Assembly (NCBI GenBank): GCA_002413785.1 | Contig: DHXR01000047.1 | Location: forward strand, 1-64,000 | Reading direction: 5' to 3' | Source of the DNA: Mucilaginibacter sp. UBA5151 | GTDB lineage: Bacteria > Bacteroidota > Bacteroidia > Sphingobacteriales > Sphingobacteriaceae | Length of the DNA stretch: 64,000 bases | In this document: positions 8,406 through 15,143 of the stretch, piece after piece | How the letters are laid out: the number at the start of each line of letters is the position of its first letter | Numbering within the stretch: the stretch's first letter is position 1 | Position numbers and translations under genes: made by a program | The notes under the pieces: model-generated | Databases searched by the model: none | Told to the model about the DNA's origin: nothing | Seen by the model: the letters and a program-made list of their open reading frames with translations, nothing else

Positions 8406-8681
8406 TCAAGAAAAATACAAAAAGCACATATAACTTAGAAAAACAGATTTAGTTTTATTGTGCCAGAGAAAGAAGAATTTTTTCACTTCATCATGCGTTA
8501 AATAATCACCGGCATCAATTTGGGCTTCAGCTTCGTCAAGCTCTTTATTATATTGGTTTAGAAATTCAATATCAGCTATTTCTTTTTCACCGCCTGACTT
8601 ATAATTGTAATGCCTGCAGTTCAGAAAATCTAAAAGCTCCTTTTCCTCTTGTTGATAGTATGGATAACCCTGGATAGTCAT
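8406..8681 (-). CDS. Small antitoxin-like protein, apparently without its toxin
   Basis: From ATG 8681 (preferred to TTG 8687) the product is 91 aa. The central segment YNKELDEAEAQIDAGDYLTH followed by DEVKK resembles the C-terminal part of small Bacteroidota antitoxins of the RelB/ParD-like or prevent-host-death-neighbouring type, where an acidic helix is followed by a T-H-E-E-V helix. The tail after VKK (FFFLWHNKTKSVFLSYMCFL) is hydrophobic and unlike that family, so the gene may be frayed at its 3' end. No RelE/ParE-like toxin gene is found next to it. The assignment rests on a short motif only. Confidence 0.4.
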   Translation of the reverse strand: MTIQGYPYYQQEEKELLDFLNCRHYNYKSGGEKEIADIEFLNQYNKELDEAEAQIDAGDYLTHDEVKKFFFLWHNKTKSVFLSYMCFLYFS

Positions 8682-8849
8682 AAACAAATTTAACGCTTAT
8701 TTGGCTAAATACAATATGAATTTATGTTAAGAAACCCGGGAAACAAGCTAAATGTCCTTGATCCGGTTTCAGACAGACCAACCATGCCCGTATCTCACAT
8801 GCATACCGTTTACCTTGCATGCGGGGCACGTGAAGCCTTACCCGGCAGT

Positions 8850-8879
8850 CCTTTGTGCGTCATTCTCGCGCCAGGAGGG
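8850..8879 (+). repeat. About 30-bp direct repeat, copy 2
   Basis: This is the partner of 7716-7745, with differences at a few positions. It lies just beyond the 3' end of purD, in the gap upstream of the antitoxin-like gene. Confidence 0.5.
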
Positions 8880-8934
8880 CGGGTGGCTTTTTAACCCAAT
8901 CAACCCAATCCAACTCAATCAACTACCCACCTCC

Positions 8935-10209
8935 CTACAACAAATCAAACCCGATATCTTTCCTGAAATACATGCCGTCGAAGTAGATGCGGCTGGCATC
9001 GGCGGTTGCCTGCTGCAGGGCATGGAACATATCATCCTGCAAAGAGGTAACGGCTAAAACCCTGCCGCCTGAAGTTTTGATCTCCTCATTGTCAAGATAG
9101 GTTCCGGCATGGAAAACCTGTGAATCGCGCACATTTTCAATGCCCGTTATGGTTTTATGCTTCAAATATTCGCCGGGATAACCGCCGGCAACCATCATTA
9201 CGGTAGCAGCTGTTTTATCAGAGATAATTAATTCTTTTTCATCAAGATTTCCTTCCGCCACGCCCAGCAGCAGTTCCACAAAATCGGATGCTATTCTCGG
9301 CATAACGCTTTCTGTTTCAGGGTCGCCCATGCGGCAGTTGTATTCAATTACCCAAGGTTCGCCATTGCAGTTCATCAATCCTATAAAAATAAAACCTTTA
9401 TAGGGAATGCCTTCCTTTTTTAAGCCTTCAACTGTTGGGATTATGATGCGGTCCTCCACTTTTTTCATAAAAGCCGCATCCGCAAAAGGGACCGGTGAAA
9501 CAGAACCCATCCCGCCGGTATTTAAACCGGTATCGCCTTCGCCTATACGTTTATAATCTTTGGCTTCGGGTAAAATTTTGTAGTGGGCGCCGTCGCTCAT
9601 TACAAAAACAGAAAGCTCAATGCCCGATAAAAATTGCTCGATCACCACGCTTGAGCTGGCATCGCCAAATTTAGCTTCAATAAGCATTTCGTTAAGCTCC
9701 TGCCGCGCTTCCTCAACTGACGAGCAGATCAGAACGCCCTTACCTGCGGCCAAACCATCCGCTTTCAATACGATGGGCAAGCCGATGGTAGCCAGGTATT
9801 CGCAGCCTTCCTGCAGGGTGTCTTTTGTAAAAGTTTTTGAGGCGGCTGCTGGTATATGGTTGCGCACCATAAACTGTTTGGAAAAATCCTTGCTGCCCTC
9901 CAATTGCGCCCCTTCACGCTGGGGCCCGATAACCGGGATCTTTTTCAGCCGTTCATCGGCCAGGAAATAATCATGGATCCCTTTAACCAGGGGTTCTTCG
10001 GGGCCAACCAATAAAAGATTAACACTATTGGCTAACACAAATTGCCCGATGCCCTCAAAGTCGGTTACTTTGATGTTTACGTTTTTGCCGTATTTGCCGG
10101 TCCCCGCATTGCCGGGTGCGATAAAAAGCTGTTGGCATTCAGGACTTTGGGCTATCTTCCAGGCGAAGGCACTTTCCCTTCCGCCCGAACCGAGGATCAG
10201 GATATTCAT
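8935..10209 (-). CDS. purD: Phosphoribosylamine--glycine ligase
   Basis: The product is 424 aa, the normal length for PurD (GAR synthetase), which joins phosphoribosylamine and glycine using ATP in the second step of purine synthesis. The N-terminal ILILGSGGRESAFAWKIAQS is the family's conserved opening, followed by APGNAGTGKYG. The ATP-grasp core includes LPIVLKADGLAAGKGVLI, and the late segments TGLNTGGMGSVSPVPF and EYNCRMGDPETESVMPR carry the metal and substrate contacts. It is cytoplasmic. It stands alone rather than in a pur operon, which is usual in Bacteroidota. The start ATG is at 10209. Confidence 0.97.
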   Translation of the reverse strand: MNILILGSGGRESAFAWKIAQSPECQQLFIAPGNAGTGKYGKNVNIKVTDFEGIGQFVLANSVNLLLVGPEEPLVKGIHDYFLADERLKKIPVIGPQREGAQLEGSKDFSKQFMVRNHIPAAASKTFTKDTLQEGCEYLATIGLPIVLKADGLAAGKGVLICSSVEEARQELNEMLIEAKFGDASSSVVIEQFLSGIELSVFVMSDGAHYKILPEAKDYKRIGEGDTGLNTGGMGSVSPVPFADAAFMKKVEDRIIIPTVEGLKKEGIPYKGFIFIGLMNCNGEPWVIEYNCRMGDPETESVMPRIASDFVELLLGVAEGNLDEKELIISDKTAATVMMVAGGYPGEYLKHKTITGIENVRDSQVFHAGTYLDNEEIKTSGGRVLAVTSLQDDMFHALQQATADASRIYFDGMYFRKDIGFDLL

Positions 10210-10214
10210 GGGAC

Positions 10215-10430
10215 AAAGATATGTAAATGTGCGGATGTGCGGATGTGCAAATTTCAGATGGGCGGATTTCAGATGTGCAGATGTCTTTGAAGGGGATAGT
10301 ATCTGTCATTTTTTCATCCGCACATCTGCACATTGTTTTTTCATCCGCATATCTGAAATCTGCACATCCACACATCAACTATTTCATTTGCACATCTGAA
10401 ATTCGCACATTTGCACATTAACCCCTCCAC
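10215..10430. repeat. Array of GTGCAGATGTGC-type short repeats in both orientations
   Basis: The divergent gap between purD and the acidic unknown gene is almost wholly built from variants of ATGTGCGGATGTGC, AAATTTCAGATGTGCAGATG and their complements (CATCCGCACATCTGCACATT, TTTGCACATCTGAAATTCGC). The left and right halves are mutually complementary, so the region can form a large imperfect stem. Spurious frames rich in Cys, Ala and His arise from it. The same oligomers form the arms of the palindrome at 4333-4402. Confidence 0.75.
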
Positions 10431-10431
10431 C

Positions 10432-10953
10432 ATGGCGCGCCGATTAGAGAAATATGAAAAGCTACCTGTGTATAAAAAGGCACAGGAATTATTTGACCTG
10501 GCCGAAATTATTGCCGATGCGCTCAAAGAAGATGAAATGAAAGAACATCTTGCGGCGCAGATGTTTACCAATGCGGCTATGGTGCAGGCAAAAATAGCAG
10601 GCGCCGAAGGCGGAGGTTTATATTCGCTGCGGATGCAGAACGCCGTTTTAATAAAACTGGCCGTTCAGGATATGTTTAACGCGGTGTCGTTTGCTTCGAT
10701 GGTGGAGATAAACGAAGAAGACTATGTTGACCTGATGCGCGAAAAAGTAGATGAGTTCCGTTTGGTTTTTAATGACTGGACCAGAGGTTTTGATAAGACG
10801 TATGATATCCCCGATAACTGGGCCATCCGCTTTGATACCAGCACCCCCGAACAGGAAAAACTGGAAGAACTGATGTTTGATGAAGACCGCTTTTTCGATG
10901 AATTTGATGAAGATAACGAAGAAAACAGCGTCGACGACCCGGAGGACGAATAG
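10432..10953 (+). CDS. Conserved acidic protein of unknown function
   Basis: From ATG 10432 (a TTG at 10411 lies in repeat DNA and is unlikely) the product is 173 aa. The N-terminal 90 residues look all-helical (LEKYEKLPVYKKAQELFDLA, then a long amphipathic stretch through AAQMFTNAAMVQAKIAGAEG) and loosely recall four-helix bundles of the S23/avd type, but I cannot claim membership. The last 35 residues are strongly acidic (DEDRFFDEFDEDNEENSVDD). There is no signal peptide. It is divergent from purD and followed by a 1.1-kb repeat-rich gap. Confidence 0.7.
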   Translation: MARRLEKYEKLPVYKKAQELFDLAEIIADALKEDEMKEHLAAQMFTNAAMVQAKIAGAEGGGLYSLRMQNAVLIKLAVQDMFNAVSFASMVEINEEDYVDLMREKVDEFRLVFNDWTRGFDKTYDIPDNWAIRFDTSTPEQEKLEELMFDEDRFFDEFDEDNEENSVDDPEDE

Positions 10954-11032
10954 TTTGCAGAGGGCAGTTTGCTGCCGGCAATTGACAGTTTTTAGCTAAA
11001 GCCGAAGAACTCCCCCGGATCATAACTTCCCT

Positions 11033-11199
11033 TTTGTCTGAACCTTGATGGGTGAGGGCTTCGCCGTCTTTAGGATTGAAGGATGCTCATGGTTTTTTTG
11101 AATTGCATCATGGTGATCTTTTAACGGCGAAGCATTCTTGAACTCCTTAAAAAAACAAAACAATATGTGAAAAATCTTAAGAATCAAGGTTCAGACAAA
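11033..11199. repeat. 166-bp segment with 17-bp perfect terminal inverted repeats
   Basis: TTTGTCTGAACCTTGAT at 11033-11049 is the exact complement of ATCAAGGTTCAGACAAA at 11183-11199. The interior is noncoding. The outer motif also forms the core of the palindrome at 4333-4402, so this appears to be a dispersed MITE-like family. I see no target-site duplication that I can defend. Confidence 0.65.
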
Positions 11200-11262
11200 T
11201 TACATCGCCCGTTCAATCGAAACGCTTAAATGGTTGGAGCCATAATCATACTTTTTTCGGTT

Positions 11263-11432
11263 TTTTTCGGAATTACGAGGGGCTAAATGCGTTTAGCCCC
11301 TCGTAATTTTTTCGGTTTGAGGAGCTAAATGCGTTTAGGTCCCCGTAATTTTTTCGGGTTGAGGGGCTAAACGTGTTTAGGTCCTCGTAATTTTTGGGGG
11401 TTGAGGAGCTAAACGCGTTTAGCTCCTCGTAA
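11263..11432. repeat. Four tandem hairpins with a strict 42-bp period
   Basis: The string CTCGTAA or CCCGTAA ends units at 11306, 11348, 11390 and 11432, exactly 42 bp apart. Each unit has arms of the type GAGGGGCTAAA-TGCG-TTTAGCCCCTC with a T/G-rich linker (TTTTTTCGG). Unit 4 has GGAGCTA paired with TAGCTCC where unit 1 has GGGGCTA paired with TAGCCCC, a compensatory change that keeps the stem; units 2 and 3 carry one mismatch or wobble each. There are no coding frames and no unique spacers. Confidence 0.85.
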
Positions 11433-11636
11433 AAAAATCAGCCTTGTCTTTTTTAAGCCGTTGTATATCAAATAAATACACTAAATATATCAAAGAAGGC
11501 CTCGAAAACCGCCTGAAAAAAGGCGTAAAAATATTTTTTATGCTAATAGAGTTAATTTCAGGAAAGCTTGGGGATTGATTCAAATATACAAAAAATGAGG
11601 GGGATTAGCAAGGGGCGTTCAATCTTTCCCTGCTCC

Positions 11637-11705
11637 CAACGCCCGTTCAAGTATTTTGCTTGAATGAATAATTTTTTGAGCGTTCCGCTCACGAATAATG
11701 AACTG
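11637..11705. repeat. Left flanking inverted repeat of the restriction-modification island
   Basis: The block starts with CGCCCGTTCAAGTATTTTGC and continues through AATTTTTTGAGCGTTCCGCT and ACGAATAATGAAC. It matches the reverse complement of about 14525-14590 (CGCCCCTTTAAGCGTTTCGC, AATTTTTTGAGCGTCCAGCG, ACGAAAATAAAC). The two copies bracket the three restriction-modification genes. The first part belongs to the same CGCCCGTTCAAGCG hairpin family that forms the terminator at 18707-18758. Confidence 0.65.
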
Positions 11706-11991
11706 AAAGGTTTTTAATGCGATTGATGCAAGTGGAACGCTTGCAAACTTAACAGACAAGCACATACTTGGACTGGCGCGGTGGCTGATTACTCAGGTGA
11801 ATAAAGGGTAAATCGGCAAATGCAGAGTGTAGACGGGGTGTTCTTTTAACCCCCATCGCCCGTGCATATCGTTTGAAAGGGCGGGGTTTCGATTCATTTA
11901 CTAACAAAAGTTGCAAGTAATCCTATTCAGTTGGCACGACTATATCAATAAGTGGAAAACTAAAAAAAATGCCTTGAGTTTTAGTTTTTAA

Positions 11992-12024
11992 TTTTGATAT
12001 ATCTGGCTTGCTAATTATATTAGC
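11992..12024 (+). promoter_or_regulatory. Putative promoter and overlapping palindrome upstream of the methyltransferase gene
   Basis: TTTTG at 11992-11996 and TATATTAG at 12016-12023 are separated by 19 bases, close to the Bacteroidota -33/-7 pattern (TTTG, about 19 bases, TAnnTTTG; one mismatch here). A perfect palindrome GCTAAT-TAT-ATTAGC at 12010-12024 covers the -7 box, where a bound protein would block transcription. The ATG follows 15 bases later, so the transcript would be nearly leaderless. Confidence 0.45.
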
Positions 12025-12038
12025 AACATATTTGATTT

Positions 12039-13511
12039 ATGGGAAGATTTATAAAGTCCGTGGTAATCGAGAATGGGGTTGATAGGCGTGAACTTGGCTA
12101 TTATTCAACCCCAGAATTCATTGCTAGATTTATGACAGACTCCATGCTTGCAATTAACCCCAATGGGAAATATGCTTTGGATCCCTGTGTTGGTAAAGAA
12201 GAAATGATAAAAGATTTTTATCATCAAAACATTGATATTGACGGGATTGATATTTACAATCATGGTGATTATTATTATTGCAATTTTATTCAAGGCGATT
12301 TTATAAATTTTTATAAAGAGTGTAAGTCCAATTTATTATTTGATCAAAAGATCAATTTAAAGTATGATTACGTTATTGCTAATCCACCATACAATTGTCA
12401 TGAGCTAGATTACATAAGAACAAATAAAAGAAACTTAAATCTATTATTTGGAAATATTGGTGTGCACAATATGTATTCGATGTTTATTTCTGCAATAATT
12501 GATAGTGCAAAAGAGGGGGCTCTAATATCGATTATTAGCTCGGATAGCTTTCTAACCACAAGAATGCATAATCCCTTGCGTGATCAAATCCTGAAAAATT
12601 GTTCAATCCATTATTTGATACTTTGCCCAACGGATTTGTTTTGGGATCAAAAAGCTGATGTTAGGACTTGTATTTTGATTTTGCAAAAAGGAACCAATTT
12701 TCAAAAATCGGTTAGGGTACTTAATAGACCAAAAAATAGGAATGAATTGCAATTAAAACTTGAACATCGTTCATTTATTTCAACGGAGTTAGATACGATA
12801 ATAAACATAAGTGCAAATGACGATTTCGAATTTGTTGTGGATATCCCCGTCGAAGTTCAATCCTTATTTTCTAGTCCAAGGATAGGCGAAACTTTTAAAT
12901 GTATCACTGGGATTTCGACGGGTCAGGATGCCCGCTTTATTTCTAAAGAAAAAAAAGAAGGATTTGAGATACCATTTTATAAGAATCCCGGTACAAGAAA
13001 ATTTTATTGTGAACAGGATGGATTTTTAACAAACGATTACTTGAGGTATGACAAAGAGATAAAAAATTTTATGGTTAGAAATAAAAGTTATATGCTCAAA
13101 GAAGGCATTACCTGTTCTTCGATGGGGGTTTCTTTTGGAGCGTGCTATCTGCCAGCGGGATCAACTTATGGAGTTAACGCAAATATATTTTGTAATCAAG
13201 CAGATATTTGGTGGTTATTGTCTTATTTAAATAGCAGTTTGGTGACATACATAGTAAGAGGAATTCTCTGCCGTTCGAATATGATAACATCGGGATATGT
13301 ATCCAAGATACCAATAATAGAACTTGATAATGTTACAAAAAATCTTCTGGAAAAAATTGCCAAAGACGCATATGGAAAGAGGATGTCACCCAAAGAAAAT
13401 AGCGTTACTATCAATCTCATTGATAAAATCATTTTTGAAAAGCTTGGGTTCACAGAGGAAATTGAAGACGAAATAATTGATTTTGCAGCAAATCTTAAAT
13501 CAAGAGTTTAA
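12039..13511 (+). CDS. Type II restriction-modification N6-adenine DNA methyltransferase
   Basis: The product is 490 aa. The N-terminal YYSTPEFIARFM and the SAM-binding region ALDPCVGKEEM (about residues 46-56) are followed by catalytic motif IV NPPY at 115-118 in VIANPPYNCHEL, the hallmark of amino-methyltransferases acting on adenine N6. The C-terminal half (about 290-460) looks like a target-recognition region of the Eco57I/TaqI-like class. It would protect host DNA at the site cut by the convergent endonuclease. The gene is visibly AT-rich compared with the flanks, a sign of transfer. Its 3' end overlaps the 3' end of the endonuclease gene by 12 bp. The start is ATG 12039. Confidence 0.9.
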   Translation: MGRFIKSVVIENGVDRRELGYYSTPEFIARFMTDSMLAINPNGKYALDPCVGKEEMIKDFYHQNIDIDGIDIYNHGDYYYCNFIQGDFINFYKECKSNLLFDQKINLKYDYVIANPPYNCHELDYIRTNKRNLNLLFGNIGVHNMYSMFISAIIDSAKEGALISIISSDSFLTTRMHNPLRDQILKNCSIHYLILCPTDLFWDQKADVRTCILILQKGTNFQKSVRVLNRPKNRNELQLKLEHRSFISTELDTIINISANDDFEFVVDIPVEVQSLFSSPRIGETFKCITGISTGQDARFISKEKKEGFEIPFYKNPGTRKFYCEQDGFLTNDYLRYDKEIKNFMVRNKSYMLKEGITCSSMGVSFGACYLPAGSTYGVNANIFCNQADIWWLLSYLNSSLVTYIVRGILCRSNMITSGYVSKIPIIELDNVTKNLLEKIAKDAYGKRMSPKENSVTINLIDKIIFEKLGFTEEIEDEIIDFAANLKSRV

Positions 13512-14138
13512 TTTCAAATGCCGTTTCTTATGGGCTTCTTCCATAGCAATTTCGAAAAGTCCACGAAAATCTTTTATTTCCCGTTTTATAGCGTCATCCA
13601 GGTTTTTATATTTGCTTGATTGTAAGTTCCCGTTGTTACTTGGATTTATATAAATATCAGGGATCCAAGCGATCGGAAACACTGCGCATTTTTCAATCTC
13701 TATTGTCATATCTTCATTGAATTTGATAAAAAATGTTGCAACGAAAAATTCACCTTCAATGTCATTTTCATAAAATTTTCTCAGTCCAATCCCTTTTGAA
13801 ATATCGTCCTTTTGAGTTTTTCCACCTGCAACAGCCGATTTAACATTTACATGAATTTGCTTATCTTCACCTTCATACAGCGTTGCGAAATCATGAATTG
13901 ATGTTTCGGAGTCAGATACCGTAATACTTGTCATCCCTAACTCAACATAATACTTTTCAAGGTTTTGAGTAATAACCTCTTCAATAATTCTCCAAACAGT
14001 TCTTCCTTTTGCTGCCTTTCGCCATCCTAAAGGAAATTGGTCTTTTGTTCCAATTTGAATTTTACCAATTTTTTTGACAAGGTTGTTTAGACTAACTTGC
14101 AATTTACTTCGCAGTCTCTCAGCTCTTTCTACACTCAT
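13500..14138 (-). CDS. Putative type II restriction endonuclease
   Basis: The product is 212 aa with no signal peptide. I do not recognise a named enzyme, but size, position and sequence fit a PD-(D/E)XK-like nuclease: a basic helix region KAAKGRTVWRIIEEVI (Glu55/Glu56), Asp83 in SIHDFATLYEG, and HVNVKSA with Lys100 in place of the usual E-x-K. If this alignment is right the middle acidic residue is Asn98, which is unusual. It converges on the methyltransferase gene with overlapping 3' ends and lies 6 bp downstream of the controller gene, the classic layout of a C-regulated type II system. The target sequence cannot be read from the window. Confidence 0.7.
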   Translation of the reverse strand: MSVERAERLRSKLQVSLNNLVKKIGKIQIGTKDQFPLGWRKAAKGRTVWRIIEEVITQNLEKYYVELGMTSITVSDSETSIHDFATLYEGEDKQIHVNVKSAVAGGKTQKDDISKGIGLRKFYENDIEGEFFVATFFIKFNEDMTIEIEKCAVFPIAWIPDIYINPSNNGNLQSSKYKNLDDAIKREIKDFRGLFEIAMEEAHKKRHLKLNS

Positions 14139-14144
14139 AAATTT

Positions 14145-14354
14145 CTATATATCAATAAATAAATCACTTATATTCATACCCAATGCAATAGAAATTTTCT
14201 GAATCACTTCTATAGAAACATTTCTTTCGCCCTTTTCAATACTTGGAATATAGGTTCTATCAAGTTCAGCCAAATTCGCGAAAGTCTCTTGCGAGAGTTT
14301 TCTTTCAAGCCGAAGACTTTTTATCCTGAGTCCAAATTTTTCTCTTATATTCAT
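14145..14354 (-). CDS. Controller (C) protein, XRE-family helix-turn-helix regulator
   Basis: From ATG 14354 (the frame is open back to 14381, but that start would lie over the operator-like repeat) the product is 69 aa, the usual size of C proteins. The helix-turn-helix is clear: LRLERKLSQETFANLAELDR followed by TYIPSIEKGERNVSIEVI, with the family's SQE..A and IExGxRN pattern. C proteins first activate and later limit transcription of their own gene and the endonuclease gene, letting methylation come first after entry into a new host. The spacing of 6 bp to the endonuclease gene supports one C-R operon. Confidence 0.9.
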   Translation of the reverse strand: MNIREKFGLRIKSLRLERKLSQETFANLAELDRTYIPSIEKGERNVSIEVIQKISIALGMNISDLFIDI

Positions 14355-14363
14355 TTTATGAAG

Positions 14364-14401
14364 GTCAAAACATGTTGACACTTATACAACGGACAACTGT
14401 C
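14364..14401 (-). promoter_or_regulatory. Two operator-like inverted repeats upstream of the C gene
   Basis: GTCAAAACATGTTGAC at 14364-14379 is a near-palindrome with GTCAA/TTGAC ends, and GACAACTGTC at 14392-14401 has GACA/TGTC arms. Their centres are about 25 bp apart, just upstream of the chosen ATG. Paired dyads with GAC/GTC elements upstream of the gene are known as C-boxes in controller-regulated systems. The match to a consensus is loose, so binding is inference. Confidence 0.5.
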
Positions 14402-14524
14402 TACATTTAAATTGGCGCTTTGTTCCCGGCGCGTTTCCAAACTGGTGGGTACCCGCCCGTTTCGCTTGAAAGTAAGTATTTCAAGCCTTCCGTTTGCGTT
14501 TATCATTATTCAATACCGATCTGT

Positions 14525-14590
14525 TTATTTTCGTTCGCTGGACGCTCAAAAAATTCTTCCTTCAAGCGAAACGCTTAAAGGGGCGATGGG
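14525..14590. repeat. Right flanking inverted repeat of the restriction-modification island
   Basis: This is the reverse-complement partner of 11637-11705; see the shared core AATTTTTTGAGCGT. A further hairpin relative, CCCGCCCGTTTCGCTTGAAAG, lies at about 14453-14472. The rest of 14402-15143 holds the 14726-14854 element and several GATGGGTATAGCCCATC palindromes but no convincing gene. Confidence 0.6.
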
Positions 14591-14725
14591 TTTAATATCA
14601 AACAATCAACGACACCTTCCTCAATCATATCTAAAGTTTGATATATTAGCAAAACTTGCCAATCCTCGTTATATTTGAACCACAAGATTTGTAAATGGAA
14701 AACATCAAATCATGGCGGCTATTCG

Positions 14726-14854
14726 ATATTACGCCCTTTCAGGGCTATAGATAGGATTGTTATCTTTGTCACAGGGCTTTGCCCTGTGCAGATGTATTTC
14801 GCCCTTTCAGGGCTGACAAAATGCCGAAGTTACAGCCCTGAAAGGGCGTAATAT
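14726..14854. repeat. 129-bp element with 21-bp perfect terminal inverted repeats
   Basis: The left end, from ATATTACGCCCTTTCAGGGC through 14746, is complementary over 21 bases to the right end at 14834-14854, which finishes AAAGGGCGTAATAT. Inside are further hairpins (CAGGGCTTTGCCCTG and CGCCCTTTCAGGGCT). It is noncoding. It is followed by two GATGGGTATAGCCCA palindromes. This type of CGCCCTTTCAGGGCT repeat is common in Bacteroidota genomes as far as I recall; no function is assigned. Confidence 0.75.
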
Positions 14855-15143
14855 GTCAACGATGGGTATAGCCCATCGGTACACATGATGGGTATAGCCC
14901 ACCCGCCCCTTCAAACGGCGGTGGCCCTAATTACTCACCAATACCCGGCTATTTACTATTTCCTCATAAATGCCATCCCATAACCCAATTCGCTTTTGGA
15001 GGGCGGTAACCGATGCCTGTTCAATTTTATCCTATTTCCGAAGGTCATCGCCGCAAAGTTCCATGATCCTCCAAACAAATAAAAATTTCAACTGTCTATC
15101 AAACGACATCAATCCAGGCCGGGTGATGAATAACGGAATATTT

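Larger units (their letters stand above)
10954..12038. other. 1.1-kb gap filled with repeats upstream of the restriction-modification island
   Basis: No convincing reading frame is present. In order it holds a 166-bp segment bounded by 17-bp inverted repeats (11033-11199), a short copy of the GCCCGTTCAA...AAACGCTTAAA repeat near 11206-11231, the four-unit hairpin array (11263-11432), an AT-rich stretch, the left flanking repeat of the restriction-modification island (11637-11705), another degenerate CGCCCGTGCA...TTTGAAAGGGCG hairpin near 11868-11885, and the putative promoter of the methyltransferase gene. Confidence 0.7.

Noticed and set aside
8752..9057. Forward frame of 101 aa
   Set aside because: Its second half is antisense to the conserved 3' end of purD and the first half is noncoding repeat DNA.
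10042..10421. Several Cys- and Ala-rich short frames near the purD start
   Set aside because: They arise from translating the GTGCAGATGTGC repeat cluster and purD antisense; they have no start context or family similarity.
11263..11432. Possible CRISPR array
   Set aside because: The units are contiguous, self-complementary and of one sequence family; there are no unique spacers between repeats and no cas gene nearby.
14412..14678. Forward frame of 88 aa right of the restriction-modification island
   Set aside because: It reads through the flanking inverted repeat; there is no recognisable protein content.
14970..15143. N-terminal extension of the 15144-15734 gene
   Set aside because: The extra 58 residues precede a clear signal peptide and show no conserved features, so the internal ATG is the better start.
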